A stretch of 64,000 nucleotides of DNA from Sepiola atlantica (lineage: Eukaryota > Mollusca > Cephalopoda > Sepiida > Sepiolidae): NCBI GenBank assembly GCA_963556195.1, contig OY744531.1:50671700-50735699 (forward strand). Reading direction: 5' to 3'. Each line of letters opens with the position of its first letter. Positions within the stretch are counted from its first letter, which is position 1. Below the pieces are notes generated by a model. It was not told the DNA's origin, did no database searches, and worked only from the letters and a program-made list of their open reading frames with translations. This document shows positions 53,750 through 64,000 of this stretch, one piece after another. The position numbers were made by a program, and so were the translations under genes.

Positions 53750-54835
53750 AAATTTGCTTACAAGAAGTAAGCTACATAAGAACGAGTCATGAGATCATCA
53801 GACTAATTGCATAAAATTTATATTTTATGATTATTTTTTATAGCCAACCAATGATTACTCTAGCTACTAACCAATCAGAGTCCTTGGTTTTATTACCATT
53901 TCATTACCTATTTTTCCATCATCCAATTAGTGACACTCTCTTTGTTTGAAAGGGATTTTGGCGCTCCTAACTTGTAAGTGAGTCAAATGGACAAAAGGTG
54001 ACCTTACTCTGATGCAGATAAAACTAAGAAAATTGATCTCGCATTTCTCACCATCTTAGATTTATTTTAGAATTAGAATTTTAGCTCTATACAGGCCTTT
54101 GGTTATTTATTTATTTTTTTTAATTAAAAAAAAAAAATTTTTGTAAGTGAGTTAGAGTTTTATTTTATTTATTTTTATCTTTTACTTTTTTATTTTATTA
54201 GTTATTCCAAAGTAAAGTTTCATCTGTATCTACAGTAAGTGGCTATTTCGCTTCTACGATTTAGTAAGTTTTTGACATCTTTAAAATTCTAAATTTCTAG
54301 CTTCTCACTCAAACATATAGTGTTCTTTCTTTTTTCTTTTTCTACTGCAGAATTGCCTTTTTTAACCAAATATGAAATTATGAAAAAATCCCATGTATGG
54401 GAGGTTTATAAATGATAATAATTAATGCTACAATAAAAATAAAAATAAGATTAAAATTAAATTCAAGATTATATTAAAAAGTGGGAAAAATGAAGGAAAT
54501 AAAATATTAAATCTATAATATTAGTAAGGAATGGAAGCAACTCAATTATATGGTATGGAAGGAATCTAAAAAGTGATAGCAGATCTTTGACTAGGCGTGG
54601 GATAGACTAGACGGGAATAGTTGGAGCAGTGGTTGTAGTAGCATTATAAGAGAGGGAGAGTAAAAGGATGGCAGAAAATAAATAAATGACGTAAATAAAG
54701 AAAAAAGGAAAAGGTGAAAAGCAGCAGAAGCATTGTATATTTGTCTATGAAGGCCGAATCTTCTTTTTCATTGTGTTAGGCTTGAGCTAAGGCAGGATCC
54801 ACAATAATAGACTGTTATCCCCACTTAGCACAATC
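53750..54835. other. No gene recognised
   Basis: T- and A-rich, with no SINE head, hairpin or coding motif found. Confidence 0.3.
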
Positions 54836-54839
54836 ACCG

Positions 54840-55430
54840 GTTTGGTCAAAGTAAAGGCCCGTTTTACAGAGATCATTGTGCAGTGTATCTGCTCATCTCA
54901 TCATTGGCGTTCCTCTCGGTCGTTTCCCAGCGACTTCTAATTCAAAAGCGAGTTTCGCGATGGTGTCTTTTGGTTTCCATAACACCGTTGTCAGCAAGCA
55001 TTTGGAACTGCACAAAGCGATAGGTTTCACAATAATCTGGTAGATCTTAGACTTTAAACGAGCACTGATCTTCCGGCTGCAGAGAATGCCAATGGTGGTA
55101 GGCGATTTGAGCCACGTTGCACTGATGCACACCACGACTTCGCCGAGAATATTGCTTTCATCACTGAGCATCTAGTTGTGATACTTGAAGGCATGCATTT
55201 GTAGGAAATCCTGTCTGTCGAATTAGATGGTATCATGTTCGTCTTTATTGGTGATTAAATACTTTGTCTTCTTGACGTTTAGCTGAAGACCAAACTGCGC
55301 CAGCTTGTCCTTTAAGAACTGGACCTGTTGTTGCAGGTCGGATTTACTCTTCGAAGTGAGTAAGGCACCATCCCTGTGAAGGCCGAATGAGATAAAATAG
55401 CTCTTTAAAATGCATACACTTATGTACAAA
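54840..55430 (-). mobile_element. RTE-like LINE polymerase fragment
   Basis: Minus strand: DGALLTSKSKSDLQQQVQFL, KDKLAQFGLQLNVKKTKYLI (55370-55250, the segment after the YADD box), then after a shift SDESNILGEVVVCISATWLK, ISARLKSKIYQIIVKPIALC (55060-55000) and TIAKLAFELEVAGKRPRGTP at the end. The order matches RTE-type endonuclease-reverse transcriptases, from the strand after the active site to the thumb. The WYGHV box is lost by a deletion. Confidence 0.82.
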
Positions 55431-55439
55431 CTGTGGAAC

Positions 55440-56685
55440 TAACGTTCCAGCAGCAGTAACCACAACAACAACAACAACATCTCTGTTTGATATTCAATAT
55501 TTATTGGTTGAAATACTTAATACTGATTGGTTAGTTCTATCAAAATATTCAATCTCGATTAGTTGCCTATACCGGACTTCAACCAACCGGGAAGAGTTTG
55601 CCCTAGGAGCCGAGCATCTGTTCTGCATCTGTTATTTAAACAAAAACACAGCCGGCAGTGACAGACTCAACTTGCCAAACGAACAAGTCAGTCACAACAA
55701 GGTGTTATTAACTGCTACACAGACTTATTGTTGGTGAACTAAGTCTAGCCATGGCCGCTTTGCTACTGGTATATTGCAAAAAAAAACACAAGTCGCAGTC
55801 ATGGGCTATTGAAATATATCAACAGCTTATACAGTCTCATGAACTTATTCACATACAAGTTCACACACACATATGGGCTAAAACAAGCTTTCTTCTTCCA
55901 GACCATTTGAACTCTTGTTAACTCTTTTCTTCGTAGATCTTTACTTTAAGTTGTTCCATCAAGTTGTAAATAAAGGTGATATATTATATATGGATAGACT
56001 GTTTTATTACTTTTAATAATCTCTTATCCTCTATAAAACTATGAATTTTGACCTAATGGATGACGGGTGGTCTAGTCTGGGGGGTGGGGTGGGGGTTCTT
56101 CCTAAAACCCTATTTGTGTATTTTCAACTGAAAGAGTCCATCTATGGTTTTGGGCTCCTTTCAGCAATTCATTTATAACTCTCTTCATCATTTCTAAAAT
56201 CCTACTTATCTTCTTCCTTTGTTTACTTCCATATTATTTCATTTGAAGATTCAATTTAAGGTTTGGACTATTTTTAGCAATACTCATCAAATTAGGTCAA
56301 TCATCTTCTTCTATTTATATTCCTTTATTTAATACTTATTCTTTTTTCTTAAAGAGGGATCACTCTGCTATAACTTTAAGCTGATCGGTAGCCCAAACTT
56401 ATAATCTGTGTACAGATGAAACAAATCCCCAATTACTCCGGTACCATGACATGGGCAAGGTATAGTTCTTTGTTGAACACCAGATAAGATTAGAAAGAAT
56501 CAGGAGGTGACTAACGTAAGGACATCTGCAGCTAATGTCCAGCAAAATGGAGAATATTGGTATTATTCACATACAAATACGATACCCAAAGGTAAAGAGC
56601 AGCCATTATCTGTGAGTACAGACTGTGTCTTATAGTTATATATTATGTATTATGTTGTTGTTTTCTTTACTTTTATTAACCAAAA
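55440..56685. other. No gene recognised
   Basis: Contains an AAC run (55458-55480) and a G run (56082-56095). A 77-codon frame (55504-55737) has no motif. Confidence 0.35.
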
Positions 56686-56689
56686 CAAG

Positions 56690-57345
56690 GCACATAGCTA
56701 CTGAGACGTAAGGGGCTACTGTAAATTAGGGCCTATATTTTTAAGGGCATTCAAAGTGGGGAGTTGTGCAGCGAGATGTTTGTTCACATTACATTTAAAT
56801 TTCTGCATGTTGATACTGTCAGGGAAACAGGGAGCAGAGAGGAAATTCCAAAGGCTAGTAGTTCGAGAAAAGAATCTATTAGAGTAGAAAGCCTTCCGGC
56901 ATCTGGTGAACTCTACAGTAAAGGGGTGGAATTTTGCTGATTGTTTGATTGGTCGGGGATATTTACGTCGAGGGGATACCAGTGCAGTAAGTTCATCAGT
57001 ACACATTTCATTAAACTACTTGCAAAACAAGCACAGGGATGCAACATTGCATCAATGGGACAGAGGTTGGAGATTGGTAGACACTGTGTGAACTATTAGA
57101 TTAGAGACTCTTTTTTGCATGCTATTTAAGAGTGAGAGACTAGTGGTTGGTGCACCGGCCCAGGTGTGACAACAATTGTCTATGTATGGGTGAATGGTGG
57201 CTTTCTAGAGGTATAGGATATTGGCAGCTGTGAGATGTTTTCTAGCATTGTAGAGGGAGCCCACCTTCCTAGCAGCAGTCTTGGCAGTATCTTCTATGTA
57301 TTTTTCCAATTAATATTACCTGTGAATGTTAGGCCGAGGATTTTA
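56690..57345 (-). mobile_element. LINE polymerase C-terminus
   Basis: Minus strand from right to left: ILGLTFTGNINW (57335-57305), KAARKVGSL-like region, then CTDELTALVSPRR, FTRCRKAFYSNRFFSRTTSL (56905-56850), W-N-F-L-S-APCFP, and KFKCNVNKHLAAQL before a stop; 3' UTR with AAGGCACATAGCTAC. Stops occur between 57300 and 57010. The same LINE group gives the pieces at 7960-8225 and 9640-9740. Confidence 0.82.
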
Positions 57346-57349
57346 CATT

Positions 57350-57485
57350 TTTGTATTTGTCAACTGTAATAAATACGTAAACTGTACTTGATATTCTTTT
57401 TGGTTGGGAGATTTACAAAGTACATAGCTATTGGATAAATACCTTACCCAATATTGGTGACTCTGACGTGATCGTTTTAAAACGT
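57350..57485 (+). mobile_element. LTR 3' end with tRNA-Trp-like primer-binding site
   Basis: After an AATAAATACGTAAACTGTAC word the segment ends CCCAATAT and is followed by TGGTGACTCTGACGTGAT (57464-57481). That is two bases from the complement of a tRNA-Trp 3' end (TGGTGACCCCGACGTGAT), the primer site of several LTR retroelements. Only ~110 bp of the putative LTR are recognisable and no gag or pol is visible downstream. Confidence 0.55.
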
Positions 57486-57599
57486 CTAATTTAAAACAAA
57501 TTTATTTTAAAACAAGAGGAAAAACATGTATTAAATTAAAATGATTTCAGAGTTGCAGTTAAATTTATCATTTTAGAACAAAACTTAAAAACAAAAATA

Positions 57600-57880
57600 T
57601 ATTATACATAACATATATAAAAAGCACAACACATACTCCCAGATAGTTTGCCCTGTCCGCAGGGCTTAGAATTCGCCGACTGCAACCACAGACAGAGGCG
57701 TAAAACCCCCCCTCGAAAATGGGGCCATCTGTTGGCCATGGGTGGCAACCCGTGATGTCGTAGGATGGGATCCTGGTGACTGAGCGGTCTGTGGCTTGGT
57801 CACTTTGGGTTCTTACTTTGGCTAGACAGGAGGTCGGAGAGACCCAATCCAATCAATCGGCTGGTCACGTCATGCCCTAG
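57600..57880 (-). repeat. GC-rich repeat-like block, unclassified
   Basis: GC content is clearly above the surroundings. Words such as GGCGAATTCTAAGCCCTGCGG and GGGTTGCCACCCATGG (minus strand) have the look of a SINE or MITE body, but no box A/B pair or terminal repeat was found. A 94-codon minus frame spans it without known domain. Confidence 0.4.
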
Positions 57881-58019
57881 TATCTATAACTTCATCCCCA
57901 ACCATATTATTCAATCTGATTCTGCAAAAAAACAAAACCTTATTTCTCATTTTTATTTTTATTTTTTTTTCTTGAATAGATACTAGAAGGCGGTGGCTGA
58001 GGGTCAATCACATTGAGAG

Positions 58020-58400
58020 CAAAGAAGATTATCAATGCCAAAGAGTAATGTTTTCAAGGAGTAACGTTTCTAAAGAAGTAATGTTTTTCTTGGAATGGTG
58101 TTTTCTGGGAGTAATGCTGATCTCGCTCAGTAGAGTTCCCTTCTAAGAATAATGTTTCCGCTTTCACTGTGAAATTTCCTTTTGAGAGCAATGTATTCTA
58201 AGAGCAATGTATGCTGCTTATCTAAGAGCAATGTATTCTGGTTATTTAAGAGCAATGGACCTGTTTAAAGACACAAATCCGAACAAAAGTTGGACTGTTC
58301 AAAAAAATTTTATTTCAAATGTTTGATTTTATCTTTAATGGTAATGTCTTGAAAGAGTAATGTCTTCAGAGAGTAATGAATTCTAGGAATATAAGTAATA
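58020..58400 (+). repeat. Degenerate 20-30-bp tandem repeat
   Basis: AGAGTAATGTTTTC, GGAGTAACGTTTCT, AGAAGTAATGTTTT, AGAGCAATGTATTCT and AGAGTAATGTCTTC recur at least 12 times at irregular 20-35-bp steps. Confidence 0.7.
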
Positions 58401-58474
58401 ATCCTACATATAGAATTATATTTGACCACTTTATTCTGCATTAAATAACACATAGATGGTTGATATGCCATAAA

Positions 58475-58520
58475 ACAAACCAAACCAAGCCAAACCAAGC
58501 CAAACCAAATCAAACCCAGA
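58475..58520. repeat. Short (CAAAC/CAAGC) tandem repeat
   Basis: ACCAAACCAAGCCAAACCAAGC continues for four 10-11-bp units. Confidence 0.85.
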
Positions 58521-58544
58521 TAGTTGTTGCTCTCTACCTTGGTG

Positions 58545-58715
58545 TAGAGTATTTGTTAACTGTAATAAATGCGTAAATTGTACTTGGAATTTCTTTTTGT
58601 AATTGTATTTTAGTACTTCTAATATTTCTGCTTGGGAGCTCTACAGAGTACAGAGTACAGAGTACAGAGCTGTTAGGTAAATAGTTTTTAGCCAACATTG
58701 GCAGTTTTATGGTGT
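58545..58715 (+). repeat. Second copy of the LTR-like end
   Basis: TGTTAACTGTAATAAATGCGTAAATTGTACTTGGAATTTCTTTTTG parallels 57355-57405, and GGTAAATAGTTTTTAGCCAACATTGGCAG parallels the end before the primer site. It includes a 9-bp tandem (GTACAGAGTACAGA). Confidence 0.6.
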
Positions 58716-58933
58716 CTAGGTAAAACTTTACATTGTCTTTCACCCCGATTCTCAGGAAGAAATTTTGGCATACCCTACAGAAACAACTTTTAACAGTTTA
58801 ATTACAATAGTCTACAGTTCTGTGTTGGAACCATCGCAGACCGACTCTGCAAGCATCAACTTATGGTATTGATAGCGATGGCTATCAAATCGCATGAAGA
58901 TTGCCATGAATAAACCTGTGATCAATGGGTTAG

Positions 58934-59500
58934 ATGGTTGAAGTGATAAGTGGACATCGTGATAGACGAGTAGGATTGAGACGTAGAGGGCAGCAGGAAG
59001 GTGAGGGTGTTGTAGCGAGTAGAGCGAGTGTCTTCCTTGTCACAATGGCAGGACAGGCGAGAAATTCAAAGTGGTGTTGGTATTTTCGTCTTGGATTAGA
59101 ATTCTTCATAAAATCGAAAGGATTAGATGTGAGTGACATCTTCCATGATAAGAGAATATTCCTGCGAGATCCAAAGATAGCAAGATTGTTAACTACGGAC
59201 CATTTTCTAAGCTGCCTCTGTATTAAAGCCGAGACATGCGAACCGAAGAAAAAAAAGTCCGGCTTTTACTATTTCTGCTCAAAGATTTATTCTTCGAATT
59301 GTATTCCTAATTGTTGCCATTTTAGCATCTCGTTCTTGGACAGTCTTTACCCCCCCCCTCCCGGCCGCAAACTTCTTTCTTTTATTTTCATTTTTCTTCT
59401 ACTCTCTTTGTATCTATATCTTTTTTCTTCTTTCTCTCTTTCTATTTCCCTCTACTTTATCATCCTTGATTCTTCTCTCTTAAATGATTGGTTTCATGGA
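58934..59500 (+). other. Unassigned open frame (up to 232 codons)
   Basis: Open from 58934 to 59632. Residues 1-110 are hydrophilic with GHRDRRVGLRRRGQQEGEG and NSKWCWYFRLGLEFFIKSKG; the rest is low-complexity Phe/Leu/Ser from T-rich DNA, then crosses the SINE and fold-back. I recognise no domain. The first ~330 bp could contain a real or ancient exon, but nothing beyond the open frame supports it. Confidence 0.25.
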
Positions 59501-59504
59501 CAAA

Positions 59505-59563
59505 TTCACAGACTATCGAATCTCTATTTACTTGTTTCACACGATGGCAGAGTTAGACACAAG
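59505..59563 (-). mobile_element. SINE type B, 3' part, split by an insertion
   Basis: CTCTATTTACTTGTTTCACACGATGGCAGAGTTAGACACAAG is the reverse of the type B tail. The rest resumes at about 60054. Confidence 0.6.
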
Positions 59564-60053
59564 ATAGAAAGTATCCACTTCATCATGGCCGCCGTATATG
59601 AAATCGGAAATTGCGAACCAGTGTTGATCTAAAAAATAATCCCCAATTATATTTTCGGCCGGATTTTTTTTTTTGCAAATAATAATTTGTTTTCAACAAT
59701 TTGTTTAATTATTAACAAATAATAAAATCAAACTGGTTTTTATAATTGGAATTAAATTTTTTTTTTAATTTAAAAAATGTTTTTCAACAAATAATAAAAT
59801 AAAACGTTTTTTATAATTGGAATGTTTATTTTTAATTTGAAAATATTTTTAAATAGTTTAATTAGTAATGATTAACCAAATATAATTATATTACAAACGA
59901 TCATTAATAAATAATAAATTAAAACTGTTTTTAATAAATAATAGAAATAAAAATTCTGCCAAAAGCTATGCGGTCTAAAATAATTTGGGGGGGGGGGATT
60001 AACACCGGTTCGCAATTTCTGATTTCGGATGAAGTCGATACTTTCGATTTTAT
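59564..60053. mobile_element. Fold-back element inside a SINE
   Basis: Inverted ends: AGAAAGTATCCACTTCATC and GAAATTGCGAACCAGTGTTGATC at the left face GATTAACACCGGTTCGCAATTTC and GATGAAGTCGATACTTTCGAT at the right. The ~350-bp centre is very AT-rich, with AACAAATAATAAAAT words repeated. The left arm has an extra ATGGCCGCCGTATATG. No coding content. Confidence 0.7.
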
Positions 60054-60150
60054 CCGATTTTTAATGTGGGAAAAATCCAGCTCCACAAAGAGGGCACTCT
60101 AGGTTGGAACAAAACTTTAAATTGCCTCAGTCTAATACTCTTGGAAAAGT
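60054..60150 (-). mobile_element. SINE type B, 5' part, split by an insertion
   Basis: TTTTAATGTGGGAAAAATCCAGC, AGAGGGCACTCTAGGTTGGAACAAAA and AAATTGCCTCAGTCTAA continue the tail at 59505-59563, as in 46120-46305. The U2-like head is not present. Confidence 0.6.
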
Positions 60151-60369
60151 GATGGATCCACACTTTTCTCCCATCTATGGGTAAAAATAGCAACTTGTGT
60201 TCCATTAATCATATACAGAGTGCGAAGTCATAGTGCTCATCTGGTTGGCAGTTTCCCGGATGATAGACTGAACTCAGGTGTAGTTCCTTGAGAGGCTTCT
60301 TTATCAACACTTACTAAATGTTGGGGTATTCTCAAGTGCCATGTTGCGCATGGATGTGTTTAAGGTATT

Positions 60370-60560
60370 TTTCTGGTGTGGATGACTGTCACTGCCATGC
60401 TAATGTTTTGACTTTTGCTTCGATTATTTTGCCTTTAATTTACCACCGTCGTTCCTCCCCCTTTTTGTTATTATGCAACTTAATCATCTTTCATTCTTTT
60501 TAGCTCCTTAGATCAAGTTGTTTCATTACTTGTCTGGAGCAATTTCCATTCTTCTTCATC
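60370..60560 (+). mobile_element. LINE 3' UTR fragment
   Basis: TTTTTAGCTCCTTAGATCAAGTTG and TTGTCTGGAGCAATTTCCATTC match the 3' end at 37245-37305. Confidence 0.55.
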
Positions 60561-60589
60561 TTCATCGGTATTTTAATTATTGTGCAGGA

Positions 60590-61045
60590 TTAAGCGCAAT
60601 GTCCACACCAGCAGAACCCCCTCTAGATAGCTGGCTAACTGCATGCATGGCAGTCCTCACCGCAGATCTCCACTTTTGTCGATCCTGAGGGTCAGCGTTT
60701 AAGAACCTTCAGTATCTGCAGTCTCTCTCTGTCAACTCCTTCCAAGACAACTTTGACCAGCCAACTCCGCACCTACCAGAGACTTGTATGTTTAGTGCAC
60801 ACTTGATCGCACTGCTGGATCTGTCCAAGTGGCCATACCAGCAGAGTCTTCTTTCCCTCAAGATGGGATTGATGTCTGCAAGACCAAGTTTCCCCAGCAA
60901 CTCACTTGTCTGCACGGTGGAAGTATCTAACCATTGCCCTGCCATTGTGCTGCAGACGTTGGAGGCTTGGCTCTGTCAGTGCCAAGGTTTCACTGGCATG
61001 GAGTATAAGAACAAAAAACGGTATTGTGTCTTGGATTAAACCACC
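60590..61045 (-). mobile_element. LINE polymerase C-terminus
   Basis: Minus strand: TSTVQTSELLGKLGLADINP, ILRERRLCWYGHLDRSSSAI (the RLRWYGHV box, 60880-60820), IQVSGRCGVGWSKLSWKELT (60790-60735), ERDCRY, then after a stop NADPQDRQKWRSAVRTAMHA and a terminal SAGVDIALNPAQ. This is the full C-terminal signature of a common molluscan LINE, only lightly decayed. Confidence 0.82.
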
Positions 61046-61089
61046 CAAAAAGGTTTGATATACCGTAAAACAAAACTCTAACCTCTCTG

Positions 61090-61480
61090 AATGATATCTC
61101 TTTATTTCGAATTATTTTCTCGTTCTTTTCTCTCTATTTCTTTCCCTTTATCAACTTTGCTTCTTTTGTTCTCTCTTTCTATTTGTTTTCCTATCTTACT
61201 TCTACTTCCTCCTCTCTATTATCACCATGACTTCTTTCCTTTCCTCCAAACTCTCTCTTTCCCAATTGTAATTTGTCCTCCTCCTGTCTCTCTTGATCAC
61301 TTTCAATCTATTCATTCATTAATTCTTCCTTTTTGTTTTCTTCTTTGTCTGCCATTCTGTTTTCTTTTCTTGTTCCCTTTTACCCTGCCCCCCCCCCCCT
61401 CCGCTGTTTTGCTTTCTTCTTTTATTTTCCTCTCCCTCCTCTTTCTTCTTCTTGATTTTTAGTTTTATTTATCATTTTTG
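61090..61480. repeat. Pyrimidine-rich stretch
   Basis: T/C-rich on the plus strand, with a C run at 61389-61400. A 123-codon Phe/Leu-rich frame is a composition artefact. An ACT run follows at 61489-61516. Confidence 0.6.
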
Positions 61481-61529
61481 TTACTGGTACTACTACTATT
61501 ACTACTACTACTACTAATAATAATCTATT

Positions 61530-61795
61530 CATAATGGAGATTTGGTATCTGCCTGTCTGAAGCTGAAACTGTACTATTACTATTTGTTACTATACTATTT
61601 CAGACTAATGTACTATCTTTTAATGCTCAATTCAGGGGAAGGAGGTAGTGTAGTATCTGTTCTTTTGTCATGAGACAATTTTCGCAGGTATTACCTCCTT
61701 CTTTGGAGGGGTAATGTAGCATCTGTTCTGTTGTCATGAGACTATTCTCCCAAGAATTATCTACTCCTTTAAGAGGGCAGTGTAGTATATGTTAG
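61530..61795 (+). repeat. Composite repeat with U2-like tandem units
   Basis: Plus-strand copy of 14225-14600. Units at 61645, 61716 and 61778 start GTGTAGTATCTGTTCTTTTG, ATGTAGCATCTGTTCTGTTG and GTGTAGTATATGTTAG. Each is followed by TCATGAGAC and ACCTCCTT.TTGGAGG, which can pair. Confidence 0.7.
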
Positions 61796-61848
61796 TTCGT
61801 CATATGTACAAGCCAAAAAAATGCAACCAGAGGAACCATACTTTTTCT

Positions 61849-61851
61849 AAA

Positions 61852-61890
<39 letters not shown>
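61849..61890. repeat. (AAT)n microsatellite
   Basis: About 13 AAT units. Confidence 0.95.
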
Positions 61891-62039
61891 GTGAAGAAGA
61901 GGAAGAACATAACAACAACAAAAAGTATAGAAAAAACATCACATGATCCCAAGAGAACTGAAATTGCCAAAAATCCCATAAACTGACATCCCTCCCATAA
62001 ACATATGTGCACACATACATGTAGTAGCACCGACCTCGA

Positions 62040-62800
62040 TTTTTACAACATAAAATGGTCGTGAAGGGTCAAGAAGAATGGAAAGGCCGAAAAGGGAGGG
62101 CACCAATTAGATCGCTCCTGGAAAGGTGTGAGGATTACTGGAACATTGGGGAAGCTTATTGACACTCAAATTCCACAGAAAGAAATCAATGGTAAACGGC
62201 TATTGTAATAACGCAAAATGATTTGCATTGGTTACCGAAAGAGGTGGAGAGTTCTGGAAATCTGGGGAGACTTGTTGTCACTCAGACTCCAGGAAACACC
62301 ACTTGTTATTGCCAGTGAACAATTCCTGATAATGACTTGTGTGAGAACTCCCAGCGAGTAAATCATAATAATAAAATAAATTCAATAATCTTACAACGCG
62401 ATTCCCACAAAAGAACACAATAACATCAACATCGGTTCGTATCGAAGAAAATGGTCATGAAGAGTCCGTGAGGATTGAAATTCCAATGAGGGAAGGCACC
62501 ATTCAAACCTTCACTGGAAGCGACGGAGAGTACTGGAATCTAGAAGAAGCTTATTATCACTCAAATTCCAGAGAAAGCCATCGGCAGTTATTAGTAAGAA
62601 CTTAATGGTAAATGACTGTTTCGATAACACAAAGCAATTTGTAATGGTGATCAATAGAAGTGAGGAGTACTGGAAATCTGGAGAGGCTTGTTGTCACTCG
62701 AACTCCAGTAACACCACCTGCTTTTTTTTTGCCAGTGAGCGATTACTGGTAATGTCCTGTGTGAGAAATTCTAGTGAATAAGAATTAACAATAATAAACT
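62040..62800 (+). repeat. Two direct copies of a ~400-bp repeat
   Basis: ATGGTCGTGAAGGGTC (62054) and ATGGTCATGAAGAGTC (62451) start units about 400 bp apart. Shared words include GGGAGGGCACCA/GGGAAGGCACCA, AAGCTTATT.ACACTCAAATTCCA, GGAAATCTGGGGAGACTTGTTGTCACTC, ACACCAC, and TGTGTGAGAA.T.C.AG.GA. A third partial copy is at 63840-64000 and older pieces at 3955-4060. Confidence 0.8.
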
Positions 62801-63064
62801 GCTAGCATCTTAAGAAAAATCCTAGAGTGCAGAAACCAGTCCACATAACCAGATTACGCTGACCTACTAAAAGTTGGCAACATGACTCTAAAGAGAGGTA
62901 GAGCAGATTAAGACAAGCCCAGAGGAATTGTAACTACTTGGATAAAGTCTGAAATGTAAAAAACAAAAGACTAGAACTTAACACCCCTAAAAACAAATGT
63001 ATTGGTACCAACACCGGTTGATACCATGAAAAGTGGCCATGGACTTTTTCTTTTGTTTGTTTGT

Positions 63065-63420
63065 TTGTTTGGCGAGTCAGAGTTCTGCATAGAGTCCACA
63101 AAGATAGTGCATCAGGATTGCCTAGTCTGAAGTCCTCTTTGTAGGTCACAGCTATTCATTAATCTGCAGGATTGCAGATGTTTACTCCCGAAACCGAGAA
63201 CAGCAACATGCAGCAGTTGCATTGTGGAGTCGAGAAAGGTTTGGCCCAGAACACACAAAGGAATGGCGCAAAAGCAACGTTGCTACTTTCATTCCATTGA
63301 TTTACGGTTCCACATCTGACATGTCTTTGCTTGCCGCATTCAGAGGCAGAGATGACCAGAGAACGACGGATCCTGATGCCGACTTCTCCTAGATTCTCAC
63401 CAGAGTCCTGTTGTTATAAG
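63065..63420 (+). repeat. Dispersed ~350-bp repeat, copy 2
   Basis: See 41185-41530. Both copies start right after a simple repeat (GTTT here, CTG/GAT there). Confidence 0.8.
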
Positions 63421-63570
63421 TTGAATGTTTGAGTGCCACCTATGAGTTAGAAGTCACTCCAGAAATGGAGGTTGACGAAATCATGTGACTTCCGGTAAAA
63501 CAGAATGCTGTCTCTTCCTGGCAACACTTGAAGTAGAGCAGACATATAAAAGGAACCGTCTCGGATCGGA

Positions 63571-63660
63571 GGTGGGGGGGGGGGGGGGGAGGCGCACAAG
63601 TGAAACGAGACACAAGTTATCTCGCTCTCTCTCGCTCTCTTTCTCTCTCTCTCTGACATG
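63571..63660. repeat. (G)n run and (CT)n microsatellite
   Basis: About 18 G residues at 63572-63590, then a CT-rich run at 63620-63656. A 73-codon minus frame spanning it is low complexity. Confidence 0.9.
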
Positions 63661-63839
63661 GCAGTCAAAATGTTAAAATCTTTATATCTGGGTTTATGAA
63701 TGGTCCAAGTTATCTACATTAATAGATCTTCTTATAAACTAACATCAGCTTCCGAGCGATTTTGTTTACAGACGATGAAGAACCTGAGTTCCGACGATGG
63801 GATTGTACCTGCCTCGGTAAGCGAAAATGTAACACTTAC

Positions 63840-64000
63840 ACTACCACCTTATCACCACCCCTACCATGGTGAGAGAGGGTACAGACCTCTACTGGAAGGG
63901 AATCAAAAGCACTGAAATATTGAGGAAGATTATTGTCACTCAGATTTCATGAAAAACTACGGGTCATCATCAGTCAGAAATCACTTGCAAACCAAATTTG
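63840..64000 (+). repeat. Partial copy of the 62-kb repeat, cut by the window end
   Basis: GAGAGGGTACAGACC, CTACTGGAAGGGAATC, TATTGAGGAAGATTATTGTCACTCAGATTTCA correspond to the first half of each 62040-62800 unit. Confidence 0.6.

Noticed and set aside
57568..57852. 94-codon minus-strand frame as a gene
   Set aside because: It spans a GC-rich repeat-like block and an AT-rich flank with no recognisable domain; repeat origin is more likely.

Overview
The window looks like intergenic or intronic DNA from a lophotrochozoan animal, most likely a cephalopod such as an octopus. This is an inference from repeat content: molluscan-type LINE tails, tRNA-headed SINEs with the motif ACATGCTGGCA next to CAT/GAT trinucleotide runs, and very long TA arrays. 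I found no host protein-coding gene, no functional rRNA or tRNA gene and no CRISPR. Every coding-like stretch I recognise is a piece of a retrotransposon or DNA transposon, nearly all with stops or frameshifts.

Layout. 0-9 kb: SINEs with U2 snRNA-like heads, a 5S rRNA-derived sequence, a tRNA-headed SINE and LINE 3' ends. 9.9-12.5 kb: a short array of ~160-bp units, then a 2.3-kb minisatellite of 34-38-bp units. 12.8-19.8 kb: LINE 3' fragments, one split by a fold-back element, plus two more fold-backs. 20.5-24 kb: TA arrays, a hammerhead motif, a LINE tail, a perfect hairpin and a SINE. 25.2-27.5 kb: a Penelope-like element (PLE) with GIY-YIG-type endonuclease coding, flanked by ~0.65-kb inverted arms that each carry a hammerhead ribozyme motif. 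28-38.9 kb: LINE fragments (one with an RNase H domain), a duplicated segment and a degenerate minisatellite. 40.9-50.5 kb: a U2-headed SINE, a long pyrimidine/CAT tract, a 24-bp perfect hairpin and the longest LINE remnant (2.4 kb, YADD box present). 50.7-53.8 kb: long TA arrays alternating with two hammerhead motifs, a MITE, a tRNA-like SINE and a mariner fold-back. 54.8-64 kb: RTE-like and other LINE ends, an LTR end with a tRNA-Trp-type primer-binding site, a SINE split by a fold-back, a U2-motif tandem repeat and a ~405-bp duplicated repeat.

How the parts relate. Two themes recur. First, small structural RNAs were reused as repeat heads: U2 snRNA, 5S rRNA and tRNA. The U2 branch-point-pairing segment GTGTAGTATCTGTTCT (or a near match) appears in two SINE groups, in two tandem-repeat loci and once in every unit of the 2.3-kb minisatellite. 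Second, hammerhead ribozyme cores occur at five places, all near TA arrays or at PLE arms, and a sixth weaker pair lies in the arms of a fold-back element. No tool was run, so boundaries are approximate and clade names rest on remembered family motifs.
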